A DNA stretch of 40,652 bases from Bradyrhizobium sp. NAS80.1 (GTDB lineage: Bacteria > Pseudomonadota > Alphaproteobacteria > Rhizobiales > Xanthobacteraceae): NCBI RefSeq assembly GCF_001908205.1, contig NZ_LGHL01000136.1, positions 1 to 40,652 on the forward strand, read 5' to 3'. Below the pieces are notes generated by a model that was given only the letters and a program-made list of their open reading frames with translations, did not search any database and had not been told where the DNA came from. How positions within the stretch are numbered: position 1 is the first letter of the stretch; each line of letters begins with the position of its first letter. The translations under genes and the position numbers were made by a program. Positions 25,069 to 33,528 of the stretch are shown piece after piece.

Positions 25069-26049
25069 ATGAATATTGCCGTCCTCCCCGATTCGCCTGA
25101 GACCGCTCCGCAAATCGCAGATCCACTCGATCATCTCGCCGACAAGCTGTTCCACCACATGGGCTCGGACGGCGTCTACGCCCGTACCGCGCTCTATGAG
25201 GGCATCGTCGAGCGGCTCGCCGCGCTGATCACGAACCATCGCGAAGCCGGCACCGAGGTGATGCGCTTCCCGCCGGTGATGAGCCGCGCGCAGCTTGAGA
25301 AGTCCGGCTATCTCAAGAGCTTTCCGAACCTGCTCGGCTGCGTCTGCGGCCTGCACGGCACCGAACGCGAGATCAACGCCGCCGTGAGCCGCTTCGATGC
25401 CGGCGGTGACTGGACCACCTCGCTCTCGCCTGCCGATCTCGTGCTGTCGCCGGCGGCCTGCTATCCCGTCTACCCGATCGCGGCGAGCCGCGGGCAATTG
25501 CCGAAGGGTGGCTTGCGCTTCGACGTCGCCGCCGACTGCTTCCGCCGCGAGCCGTCGAAGCATCTCGACCGGCTGCAATCGTTCCGGATGCGCGAATATG
25601 TCTGCATCGGCGCACCCGAGGACGTCGCCGACTTCCGCGAGCGCTGGATGGTGCGCGCGCAGGCGATCGCCCGCGATCTCGGCCTGACCTTCCGTGTCGA
25701 TTATGCCAGCGATCCCTTCTTCGGCCGCGTCGGCCAGATGAAGGCGGTAAGCCAGAAACAGCAGCAGCTCAAGTTCGAGCTCCTCATTCCGCTGCGCTCG
25801 GAAGAGCAGCCGACCGCCTGCATGAGCTTCAACTATCACCGCGAGCATTTCGGCATGACCTGGGGCATCCAGGACGCCAATGGCGAGCCGGCGCACACCG
25901 GCTGCGTTGCTTTCGGCATGGACCGGCTCGCCGTCGCCATGTTCCACACCCACGGCACCGATCTTTCCGCCTGGCCCGCCAAGGTGCGGGACATCCTGGG
26001 CATGCAGCCGCAGTTCGCGGCCGATGCCCATGGCGAAGGCTGGCGCTAA
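25069..26049 (+). CDS. Amino acid--[carrier protein] ligase (seryl-tRNA-synthetase-like)
   Basis: A 326-aa class II synthetase-like enzyme without a tRNA-binding domain. It adenylates an amino acid and transfers it to the phosphopantetheine of a carrier protein. Motif 2 is FDVAADCFRREPSKHLDRLQ and motif 3 is GCVAFGMDRLAVAMF. The zinc ligands of the atypical archaeal SerRS-like core are present as Cys131, Glu176 and Cys279. These positions and the length agree, from memory, with the characterised B. japonicum glycine:carrier-protein ligase, so glycine is the likely substrate. The ATG lies 36 bases after the flavoprotein gene. The product's fate after loading is not known for any member of this family. 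Confidence 0.93.
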   Translation: MNIAVLPDSPETAPQIADPLDHLADKLFHHMGSDGVYARTALYEGIVERLAALITNHREAGTEVMRFPPVMSRAQLEKSGYLKSFPNLLGCVCGLHGTEREINAAVSRFDAGGDWTTSLSPADLVLSPAACYPVYPIAASRGQLPKGGLRFDVAADCFRREPSKHLDRLQSFRMREYVCIGAPEDVADFRERWMVRAQAIARDLGLTFRVDYASDPFFGRVGQMKAVSQKQQQLKFELLIPLRSEEQPTACMSFNYHREHFGMTWGIQDANGEPAHTGCVAFGMDRLAVAMFHTHGTDLSAWPAKVRDILGMQPQFAADAHGEGWR

Positions 26050-26086
26050 GCGAACGAGGCCTACCATTTCCACGGGCAAGACAAGC

Positions 26087-26962
26087 GTGATCCACACCAA
26101 GGTCCGATGCCGCGAAATCACCGAGTCCGACGTCGAAGCGATCGCGGACTTGCTGACGCGCGGCTTCGTCGGCCGTTCGCGCAACTACTGGATCCAAGGC
26201 CTGCGCCGACAGGCCTTCCGGCCCGTGCCGGAGGGCTATCCGCGCTTCGGCTACATGGTCGACAATGACGGCACGCCTGTCGGCGTGCTGCTGCTAATCT
26301 ACACGGCGCGGAAGGACGGCGAAGAGACCGCCATCCAGTGCAACCTGTCGAGCTGGTACGTCGATCCGGCGTACCGCAACTACGCTCCGCTGCTGACCAA
26401 GATCGCGCAGCGGCACAAGGAGGTCACCTATCTCAACATCAGCCCGGCGCCGTGGACCTGGCCGATCATCGAGACGCAGGGCTTTCGCGCCTATTGCCGC
26501 GGAATATTCTTCTCGGTGCCGGCGCTGTCGCGCGCCCCGCGCTGGAGCAAGATCGAGGTGATCTCGCAGCACGCCAAAACGATCGAGGGGCTTTCCGACG
26601 ATGAGACCGAGCTGCTGACGCGGCATGCGCGCTACAATTGTCTCAGCCTCGTCTGCCGCACGCAGGAGGGAACGTTCCCCTTCATCCTGCAACCGGTGCG
26701 CATCCGCCGCGGCTTCATCGCGCCGCCTGCGATGAAGCTGATCTACTGCCGCAGCGCCGCCGAATACGCCGCCTGCGCCGGCCGCATCGGCCGGCTGCTG
26801 CTGCGGCTCGGCAAGATCTCGGTGGCCGTCGATTGCAATGGTCCGATTCCGGGCCTCGTCGGTATGTACAACGAGCAGCGCGGCCGCAAATACTTCAAGG
26901 GCCCCCATCAGCCCCAGCTCGGCGACCTCACCGACACGGAGCTCGTGCTGTACGGGCCTTGA
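26087..26962 (+). CDS. GNAT-like acyltransferase of the aminoacyl-carrier cluster
   Basis: A 291-aa protein that reads as an acyl-CoA N-acyltransferase fold: VRCREITESDVEAIADLLTRGF opens it like other GNAT domains, and SSWYVDPAYRNYAPLLTKIAQR resembles the acyl-donor-binding motif A region. A second, less obvious half (about residues 160-290) may be a degenerate duplicate. It begins at GTG 26087, 37 bases after the ligase gene, and ends the operon. The natural inference is that it moves the carrier-bound aminoacyl group to an acceptor, as Fem-like or GNAT enzymes do. The acceptor and the donor are not shown by the sequence. An earlier in-frame start would lie in the ligase gene and is rejected. 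Confidence 0.78.
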   Translation: MIHTKVRCREITESDVEAIADLLTRGFVGRSRNYWIQGLRRQAFRPVPEGYPRFGYMVDNDGTPVGVLLLIYTARKDGEETAIQCNLSSWYVDPAYRNYAPLLTKIAQRHKEVTYLNISPAPWTWPIIETQGFRAYCRGIFFSVPALSRAPRWSKIEVISQHAKTIEGLSDDETELLTRHARYNCLSLVCRTQEGTFPFILQPVRIRRGFIAPPAMKLIYCRSAAEYAACAGRIGRLLLRLGKISVAVDCNGPIPGLVGMYNEQRGRKYFKGPHQPQLGDLTDTELVLYGP

Positions 26963-27282
26963 GCAGGCCCGCGGGCCGCGCTCTAGCTCTGTCATCCTGA
27001 GGCGCTCGCCGTGCGCAGCGCGGCGAGCCTCGAAGGATGAACGGCAGGGATACAGCCGGGCCGTCGTCCTTCGAGGCCTCCGCTTCGCTCCGGCACCTCA
27101 GGATGACGGTACAAAGCAAACCTGCGTTTCGCGCGTTGCGTCGTGCGGGCAACGCGTCTCTCCATCACCAGTCACCCTCCGTAAACTACTGCGCTTAAGG
27201 GAATTTTCCCGGGTCATCGCTACCCTCGGCACCGGAATCACGCTGCGTTAAGTCTATTGCCCGCCGAGACCCCGTCGATCCC
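26963..27282. other. Gap with repeat, before the PAS-GGDEF-EAL gene
   Basis: These 320 bases hold the palindromic repeat at 26991-27107 and then about 175 bases with no gene. The latter part is the likely promoter and leader of the next gene. I found no terminator with a T tract and no clear promoter. Confidence 0.5.
26991..27107. repeat. Palindromic repeat (GTCATCCTGAGG type)
   Basis: GTCATCCTGAGG at the left pairs with CCTCAGGATGAC at the right. Inner parts CCTCGAAGGATGA and TCGTCCTTCGAGG also pair. It shares its core with the element at 20618-20721 and lies at the end of the aminoacyl-carrier operon. Confidence 0.88.
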
Positions 27283-30150
27283 ATGACGTCGACCCGCGAC
27301 AACGAGCTTGGTGCACGCCGCGAGCAAGGCCCGGACGCCCTGCTTGCGCTGAGCCAACTCGCGCTCGACCATATGGAGCAGGGCGTGTGCGTCTATGACG
27401 CCGACAACCGGATCGTTCTGGTCAACCAGCGCTATCTCACGATGTTCAACATGTCGGCCGAGATCGTGCGGCTCGGCACCAGCTATCGCGACGTGCTCGC
27501 CCACAGCGCCTCGCTCGGCAATTTTTCAGTGAGTGAGCTGGATGCGCTCTATGCCAAGCGCGTAAAGTTGATCGAGGCGGGCAAGCCGTTCCGGACCGAG
27601 CAGCGGCTGCCGAACGATCTCGTGCTGTCCCTCGAGATGAAGCCGCTGCCCGGGGGCGGCTGGATGACGATCTGCGACGATGTCACGCGCCGGGCCCGGC
27701 TCGAAGCGGAACTGCAGCTTCAAACCGAACGCAGCCAACATGCGCTCGCCCACATGTCGCACGGCCTCATCATGTATAATGCCGACAGCCGTGTCGTCGT
27801 CTGCAACGAGAGATTCCTGCAATTCTACGACCTCGACCCCGAGATGGTGAAACCGGGCGTCACGCATCGCGACGTCGTCGAGCACTGGGCGTCCCGCGGC
27901 AATCTGCCCGGCATGTCGAAGGACGAATTCCAGGCGCTCCGAAACGACGATGTGCGCACCCGGAACCCGAGGCCGATCCTGGTGACGCGCTTCGACGGCC
28001 GAAAGGTCCAGGCGACCTCCCGGTTCATGCCCGACGGCGGCTGGGTGACGGTGCATGAAGACGTCACCGAACGGCTGCAATATGAAGAGGCGCTGAAGCA
28101 GCAGAACATCATGCTGGACGCCGCGCTCGAGAACATGGCGCACGGCCTTGCATTCTACGACAGCGATATGCGCCTGCGCGTCTGCAACACCACCTACCGG
28201 ACGATCTACCATCTGTCACCCGAGGAGGCCGCACCCGGCACGCATATCTCGAAGCTGATCGAGCGATCGATGACGAACGGCGCCTTCGCGACCGAATACA
28301 GCCCCGCGCAGATTCTGGAGACCGCCCGTGCGCGGATCGACGGCAACGATACCTCGCCGATACGGCGGCACATGTCGAACGACACCGTGGTCTCGGTGCG
28401 CTACTGCGCGCTGGCCGAAGGCGGCTTCGTCGCCACCTATGAGGACATTACCGAGCGCGAGCGCGCGGTCGAGGAATTGAGCGAGCAGTATCGCCGGTTC
28501 GACGCGGCGCTGAACAACATGAGCCAGGGGCTGTGCATGCTCGATTCGAGCCTGCGCGTGATCGTCTGCAACCGCCGCTACATCGAGATGTATGGACTGT
28601 CGCCTGACGTCGTGAAGCCGGGCGTCTCGATGCGCGAGATCATGGAGCACAGCTGCGAGCTGGGCAACCATCCGAACACCACGGGTGCGCGGCTCTATGC
28701 GGACTATGTCGAGAGGCTGCGCGAGGGTGAGCATACACTGCATCGCCATCTGAGCGATGGCCGCATCATCAAGCTCAATCACAAGCGGATGGAGCTTGGC
28801 GGCTGGGTCGTCACCTATGAGGACGTCACCGAGCGCCACAAGGCGCAGGCCCGCGTGGCGCACATGGCGCGGCACGATTCGCTGACCGACCTGCCCAATC
28901 GCACGCAGTTCCGCGAGAAGATGAGCGAGGGGCTGAACCAGGTCGCGATCGCCGGTGGCGAGATGGCCGTGCTGTACTTCGACCTCGACAATTTCAAGAC
29001 CGTCAACGACCGTCTCGGCCACGCTGCAGGCGATCGGCTGTTGCGCTGGGTGGCGGCGTGCCTGAAAGAGAATGTCGGTGAGCACGACACGATCGCCCGA
29101 CTCGGCGGCGACGAGTTCGCCGTTCTCCAGCGCGCACCGCAGCCGCAATCGGCCGAAATGCTCGCCCGCCGCCTCGTCGAGATCATCGGTCACCCGCCGC
29201 CGCTGGAGAGCCAGTCGATCCATGTCGGCGTCTCCGTCGGCATCGCGATCGCGCCCGAGCACGGGCTCGATGCCGACGAGCTGATGAAGTGCGCCGACCT
29301 CGCGCTGTACCAGGCCAAGGCGAAGGGACGCGGCGCCTATCAGCTGTTCGAGCCCGAGATGGAGGAAGAGGCGCGCAGCCGCCACGCGCTGGAGCACGAT
29401 TTGCGCACCGCGCTGGAGCGGCGCGAATTCCACCTGGTGTTCCAGCCGCAGGTGCGGCTCGATTCGTCCGAGCTCACCGGCTTCGAGGCGCTGCTGCGCT
29501 GGAAGCATCCTTCGCGCGGCTTCGTCTCGCCAGCCGAATTCATTCCGATCGCGGAAGAGAACGGGCTGATCGTTCCGATCGGCGAATGGGTGCTGCGCAC
29601 CGCCTGCGCGACCGCCGTGTCGTGGCCCGATGTCACCGTCGCGGTGAACCTGTCCCCGGTGCAGTTTCGCTCGCGCGGGCTGGTGGCGATGGTCACGAGC
29701 GCGCTTGCAGAGGCCGGCCTGCCGCCACGGCGACTCGAACTCGAGGTCACCGAGACGGCCCTGCTCGACGACAGCGAGGCGACCATCGAGATCCTGCACC
29801 AGCTCCGCGCGCTCGGCGTGCGCGTCAGCCTCGACGATTTCGGCGTCGGCTACTCCTCGCTGAGCTATTTGCGCAAGTTTCCGTTCGACCGCATCAAGAT
29901 CGACCGCTCCTTCGTCGGCACGCTCGGCGAAAGCCCGGAAAGCGTCGCCATCGTCCACACCATCGCAAGCCTCGGCTCCGTGCTCGGCGTCGAGACCACG
30001 GCGGAGGGCGTCGAGACGATCGAGCAACTCGACTTCGTCCGCGAATGCGGCTGCACCGCGGTGCAGGGATACTATTTCGGCAAGCCGTGCCCGGCAGCCG
30101 AGGTCGGACGAACCATCGAAACGCTGAACGCCGTCCGCCGCGTGGCGTAA
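27283..30150 (+). CDS. Four-PAS diguanylate cyclase/phosphodiesterase (GGDEF-EAL)
   Basis: A 955-aa cyclic-di-GMP enzyme without membrane segments. The N-terminal 530 residues are four tandem PAS modules of about 125 residues, each opening with a version of ALxxMxxGLxxYDxxxRVxVCN and closing with GGWVxTYEDVTER. The GGDEF domain follows with an intact GGDEF (608-612). The EAL domain has EALLRW (735-740), LNLSP-type NLSPVQF, LEVTETALLD, the metal pair Asp851-Asp852 in DDFGVGYSSL, KIDRSF, AEGVET and QGYYFG, so both activities may be real. No signal peptide is present. The PAS stack suggests control by several cytosolic signals. The gene stands alone. Confidence 0.95.
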   Translation: MTSTRDNELGARREQGPDALLALSQLALDHMEQGVCVYDADNRIVLVNQRYLTMFNMSAEIVRLGTSYRDVLAHSASLGNFSVSELDALYAKRVKLIEAGKPFRTEQRLPNDLVLSLEMKPLPGGGWMTICDDVTRRARLEAELQLQTERSQHALAHMSHGLIMYNADSRVVVCNERFLQFYDLDPEMVKPGVTHRDVVEHWASRGNLPGMSKDEFQALRNDDVRTRNPRPILVTRFDGRKVQATSRFMPDGGWVTVHEDVTERLQYEEALKQQNIMLDAALENMAHGLAFYDSDMRLRVCNTTYRTIYHLSPEEAAPGTHISKLIERSMTNGAFATEYSPAQILETARARIDGNDTSPIRRHMSNDTVVSVRYCALAEGGFVATYEDITERERAVEELSEQYRRFDAALNNMSQGLCMLDSSLRVIVCNRRYIEMYGLSPDVVKPGVSMREIMEHSCELGNHPNTTGARLYADYVERLREGEHTLHRHLSDGRIIKLNHKRMELGGWVVTYEDVTERHKAQARVAHMARHDSLTDLPNRTQFREKMSEGLNQVAIAGGEMAVLYFDLDNFKTVNDRLGHAAGDRLLRWVAACLKENVGEHDTIARLGGDEFAVLQRAPQPQSAEMLARRLVEIIGHPPPLESQSIHVGVSVGIAIAPEHGLDADELMKCADLALYQAKAKGRGAYQLFEPEMEEEARSRHALEHDLRTALERREFHLVFQPQVRLDSSELTGFEALLRWKHPSRGFVSPAEFIPIAEENGLIVPIGEWVLRTACATAVSWPDVTVAVNLSPVQFRSRGLVAMVTSALAEAGLPPRRLELEVTETALLDDSEATIEILHQLRALGVRVSLDDFGVGYSSLSYLRKFPFDRIKIDRSFVGTLGESPESVAIVHTIASLGSVLGVETTAEGVETIEQLDFVRECGCTAVQGYYFGKPCPAAEVGRTIETLNAVRRVA

Positions 30151-30354
30151 GGCTTCGGCCGCCTCAAATTCCGCCGCTCGGCACACCTTCGAACGACCAA
30201 TTGTCGCACGTGCCGATTCCTCCGGGATTGCCGCATCCACCGACAGGCGTGGTCCGCGCAATGCGCTTTTCTTCTTTCGTGATTTCGGGAACAATCGCCT
30301 CACAAGAATGCGAAACGGCGGTCCCAAAGAGGCCGCTGTGAGGGAGGAGTTTCG

Positions 30355-31332
30355 ATGTCGCGATACGGGCTGAAGACGATGGCCTCTGCCGCCATATACG
30401 CTGTTGTGGCCGCGTTGCTCGCGACCGCCGCCGGTGCGCAGGACTATCCCACCAAACCCATCACGCTGATCGTGCCGTGGCCGGCCGGCGGTTCGACCGA
30501 CATCTCGATGCGCGCGATCGCCGACAGCGCCTCGAAGGTGCTGGGGCAGCCAATCGTGATCGACAACAAGGCCGGCGGCGGCGGCACGGTCGGACCTGCG
30601 ACCATGGCCGCGGCCGCGAAGCCGGACGGCTACACCATCGCGCAGATTCCGATCACGGTGTTCCGCCTGCCCCTGATGCAGGAAGTGTCGTGGGATCCGG
30701 CGAAGGACTTCACCTATATCATTCACCTCACGGGCTATACGTTCGGCGTGACCACGAGCGCAGAGTCGCAGTTCAAGTCCTGGAAGGACGTGGTCGACTT
30801 CGCGAAGGCAAATCCGGGCAAGGTGACCTATGCCACACCGGGCACCGGCACCTCGCTGCATATCGGCATGGAGCAGATCGCGGCGATGGCCGGAATCAAG
30901 CTCACGCAGGTACCGTTCAAGGGCGGCGCGGAGACCAACGCTGCGGTGCTCGGGCAGCACACCATGCTGCAAGCCGATTCCACGGGATGGCGGCCGCTGG
31001 TCGACGCCGGCAAGCTGCGGCTGCTGATGGTTTGGACTGGCGCGCGATCGCCGAACTATCCTGATGTGCCGACACTGAAGGAGCTCGGCTATCCCATGGT
31101 CTACGATTCCCCGTTCGGCATCGCCGGCCCGAAGGGCATGGACCCCAAGATCGTCGCCAAGCTGCACGACGCCTTCAAGAAGGCGGTCGAGGACCCCGCA
31201 GTGATCGCCACGCTCGCCAAATATGACATGGTGCCGAACTACAAGAACACCGAGGACTACAAGAAATTCGTCGTCGAGGTCACGGAGTCCGAGCGCAAGA
31301 TCATCGACACGCTCGGACTTGCGAAGAAGTAG
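30355..31332 (+). CDS. tctC: Tripartite tricarboxylate transporter substrate-binding protein
   Basis: A 325-aa periplasmic binding protein of the Bug/TctC family. A 28-residue signal peptide ends TAAGA before QDYPTKPITLIVPWPAGGST, the family hallmark opening. IDNKAGGGGTVGPA and PDGYTIAQIP are the usual following motifs. GTSLHIGMEQIA forms the ligand pocket region, and the C-terminal ELGYPMVYDSPFGI is typical. The ribosome site GGGAGGAG is strong. It starts the tctCBA operon and delivers an organic acid, probably a di- or tricarboxylate, to TctAB. Specificity within the family is not readable. A repeat element separates it from tctB. Confidence 0.94.
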   Translation: MSRYGLKTMASAAIYAVVAALLATAAGAQDYPTKPITLIVPWPAGGSTDISMRAIADSASKVLGQPIVIDNKAGGGGTVGPATMAAAAKPDGYTIAQIPITVFRLPLMQEVSWDPAKDFTYIIHLTGYTFGVTTSAESQFKSWKDVVDFAKANPGKVTYATPGTGTSLHIGMEQIAAMAGIKLTQVPFKGGAETNAAVLGQHTMLQADSTGWRPLVDAGKLRLLMVWTGARSPNYPDVPTLKELGYPMVYDSPFGIAGPKGMDPKIVAKLHDAFKKAVEDPAVIATLAKYDMVPNYKNTEDYKKFVVEVTESERKIIDTLGLAKK

Positions 31333-31350
31333 GATTGCGGCCACTTTCGT

Positions 31351-31472
31351 GTCCCGGACGCGGTGCAACGCTTCTCCAGCGGTGCACCGCAGAGCCGGGA
31401 CCCACCTTTGCCACGAACCTATGGGCCCCGGCTCTGCAGCGCACCACTTCGTGCTGCGCAGCGTCCGGGGAA
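31351..31472. repeat. Palindromic repeat inside the tct operon
   Basis: GTCCCGGACGCGGTGC at the left and GCTGCGCAGCGTCCGGGG at the right, with inner GCAGAGCCGGGACCCA and TGGGCCCCGGCTCTGC, form a long interrupted inverted repeat. It fills most of the tctC-tctB gap and could stabilise the tctC message or lower tctBA expression. Confidence 0.85.
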
Positions 31473-31489
31473 CGGCCGAGAGGGCGTCG

Positions 31490-31975
31490 ATGAACGATCA
31501 AACCAACGTCAAATTCCGCCTCAATAACTCCGAACTCTGGGGCGGGTTGATCGGGCTCGGGCTCGGCGGCTTCGTGATCTGGTCGGGGCTGAAGCTCAAG
31601 CTCGGCACCATCAACGATCCCGGCTCGGGCTACGTGCTGTTCTACACGGGCATCCTGATGTGCGTGTTCGCAGGCTCCATTATCATCTCGGCCATCACCG
31701 AGGGCGGACCCACGCTAGCCTCACGCTGGGAGAATGTGCGCTGGAGCAAACCGCTTCTCATCATCGCCTGCCTCACCGCGTTCTCCTTCGCCCTGGAGCC
31801 ACTGGGATTCCTGCTGTCGTCGATCCCGCTGATGCTGCTGCTGTTGCGGCTGATCGACCCCGTGCGCTGGACGCTGGCGATCCCGATCGCCGTGCTGGTG
31901 CCGCTCGGCATGTGGTGGGTGCTCCAGCGCCTCCTCTTGATCCAGTTGCCTTCGGGCCTGTTCGGGATCGGGTGA
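31490..31975 (+). CDS. tctB: Tripartite tricarboxylate transporter small membrane subunit
   Basis: A 161-aa inner-membrane protein with four predicted helices (LWGGLIGLGLGGFVIWSGL, then YVLFYTGILMCVFAGSIII, LLIIACLTAFSFALEPLGF and WTLAIPIAVLVPLGMWWVL), as in the TctB family. The start at 31490 follows GAGAGGG. In-frame codons upstream lie in the repeat element and are rejected. It is 4 bases before tctA and 157 bases after tctC. It is the small partner of TctA in the sodium- or proton-driven symporter. Confidence 0.9.
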   Translation: MNDQTNVKFRLNNSELWGGLIGLGLGGFVIWSGLKLKLGTINDPGSGYVLFYTGILMCVFAGSIIISAITEGGPTLASRWENVRWSKPLLIIACLTAFSFALEPLGFLLSSIPLMLLLLRLIDPVRWTLAIPIAVLVPLGMWWVLQRLLLIQLPSGLFGIG

Positions 31976-31979
31976 CCTT

Positions 31980-33488
31980 ATGGATACGCTTGCCAATGTC
32001 GCGCATGGATTCGGCGTCGCGCTGACCGGGATCAACCTGCTCTACTGTTTCATCGGCGTCTTCATCGGCACGCTGGTCGGCGTGCTCCCGGGCATCGGGC
32101 CGATCTCGGCGATGTCGCTGCTGCTGCCCGTGACGCTGTCGGGCACGCCGGAATCCGGCATCATCATGATGGCCGGCATTTACTACGGCTCGATGTATGG
32201 CGGCTCGACCACCTCGATCCTGGTCAATATCCCCGGCGAGGCGGCTTCCGTCGTCACCTGCATCGATGGCCACCAGATGGCGAAGCAGGGCCGTGCCGGC
32301 CCTGCGCTCGGCATCTCCGCCTTCGGCTCCTTCATCGCCGGCACATTCGCGCTGGTGGCGCTGATGCTGGTGGCGCCGAGACTTGCCAGCATCGCGATCG
32401 CGTTCGGCCCGGCTGAGTATTTCAGCCTGATGGTGCTCGGCCTCGTGGTGCTCACCTTCCTCACCCAGGGATCGATGCCGAAAGCGCTGCTGATGGCGTG
32501 CATCGGCGTCGTGCTTGGACTGATCGGGCTCGACAGCATCACGGCGCAGCCACGTCTGACATTCGGCCGCATGGAGCTGATCGATGGTATCGGTCTCGTG
32601 CCTGTCGTGATGGGTCTGTTTGGCGTTGCCGAGGTGCTGCTCAACACCGAGCAGGCCATCAAGCGCGACATCATCAACGGCAAGATCACCCAGCTCTTGC
32701 CTAACAAGGCCGATTGGCAGGCGAGCGCCGGCCCGGTGACGCGCGGTACCCTGCTCGGCTTCCTGCTCGGCATCCTGCCGGGCGGCGGCGCCGTGGTGGC
32801 CTCGTTTGCATCCTATGCGTTGGAGAAGCGGCTGTCGAAAACGCCGGAGCGGTTTGGTCACGGCGCGATCGAGGGCGTCGCCGGCCCGGAGTCCGCCAAC
32901 AATGCGGCGGCCGGCGGCGCGTTCATTCCGCTGATGACACTGGGCATCCCGCCGAACGTGGTGATGGCGCTGCTGCTCGGCGCATTCGTCATTCACGGCC
33001 TGCAGCCGGGACCGCTTTTGATCGCGCAAAACCCCGGCCTGTTCTGGGGCATCGTCGCCAGCATGTATATCGGCAATGTCATGCTGCTGATCCTCAATTT
33101 GCCGATGATCGGCATGTGGGTGCAGCTCCTGAAGCTGCCCTACAACATCCTCTTCCCGCTGATTATCCTGTTCACGATCCTGGGCGTCTACTGCTCGAGC
33201 AACAACGTGTTCGATGTCTACGTCATGATCGCGTTCGGAATCATCGGCTATCTCATGCGCAAGCTCGGCTACGAGCCGGCACCGCTGGTGCTCGCCTTCG
33301 TGCTCGGACCGATGCTGGAGAACAATCTGCGCAAGTCGCTGATCCTGTCGCAAGGCGATCTCTGGACCTTTGTGCAGCGGCCGATCTCAGCGGCCTGCCT
33401 TACGCTTGCGCTGGTGCTCCTCATCGCTCCGCTGTTGCCCACGCTGCGCAAGAAGCGCGAGCTGGTGGCGTTGGACGAGGGCGCGTGA
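31980..33488 (+). CDS. tctA: Tripartite tricarboxylate transporter large membrane subunit
   Basis: A 502-aa permease with about twelve membrane helices. The family signature GVLPGIGPISAMSLLLPVT is at the N-terminus and is echoed in GILPGGGAVVASFASYALE in the second half, reflecting the internal duplication. YYGSMYGGSTTSILVNIPGE and GPESANNAAAGGAFIPLMTL are conserved TctA motifs. It forms the translocation channel with TctB, fed by the TctC product. Translation is probably coupled to tctB, four bases upstream. It ends shortly before a convergent MarR gene. Confidence 0.96.
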   Translation: MDTLANVAHGFGVALTGINLLYCFIGVFIGTLVGVLPGIGPISAMSLLLPVTLSGTPESGIIMMAGIYYGSMYGGSTTSILVNIPGEAASVVTCIDGHQMAKQGRAGPALGISAFGSFIAGTFALVALMLVAPRLASIAIAFGPAEYFSLMVLGLVVLTFLTQGSMPKALLMACIGVVLGLIGLDSITAQPRLTFGRMELIDGIGLVPVVMGLFGVAEVLLNTEQAIKRDIINGKITQLLPNKADWQASAGPVTRGTLLGFLLGILPGGGAVVASFASYALEKRLSKTPERFGHGAIEGVAGPESANNAAAGGAFIPLMTLGIPPNVVMALLLGAFVIHGLQPGPLLIAQNPGLFWGIVASMYIGNVMLLILNLPMIGMWVQLLKLPYNILFPLIILFTILGVYCSSNNVFDVYVMIAFGIIGYLMRKLGYEPAPLVLAFVLGPMLENNLRKSLILSQGDLWTFVQRPISAACLTLALVLLIAPLLPTLRKKRELVALDEGA

Positions 33489-33507
33489 GGAGATTTGGAA
33501 TCGACGC

Positions 33508-33524
33508 GTGGCGTAAGGCGCCAC
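33508..33524. terminator. Short hairpin between tctA and marR-type gene
   Basis: GTGGCG (33508-33513) pairs with CGCCAC (33519-33524) around a 5-nt loop between convergent genes. There is no T tract after it on either strand, so this is a weak candidate terminator. Confidence 0.4.
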
Positions 33525-33528
33525 TCAA

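Noticed and set aside
28216..31368. A 1050-codon open frame on the minus strand
   Set aside because: It is antisense to the GGDEF-EAL and tctC genes, whose motifs are intact. Its residues are low-complexity.
31773..33353. A 526-codon minus-strand frame opposite tctA
   Set aside because: His/Asp/Arg-rich residues without any motif; tctA itself is unmistakable.
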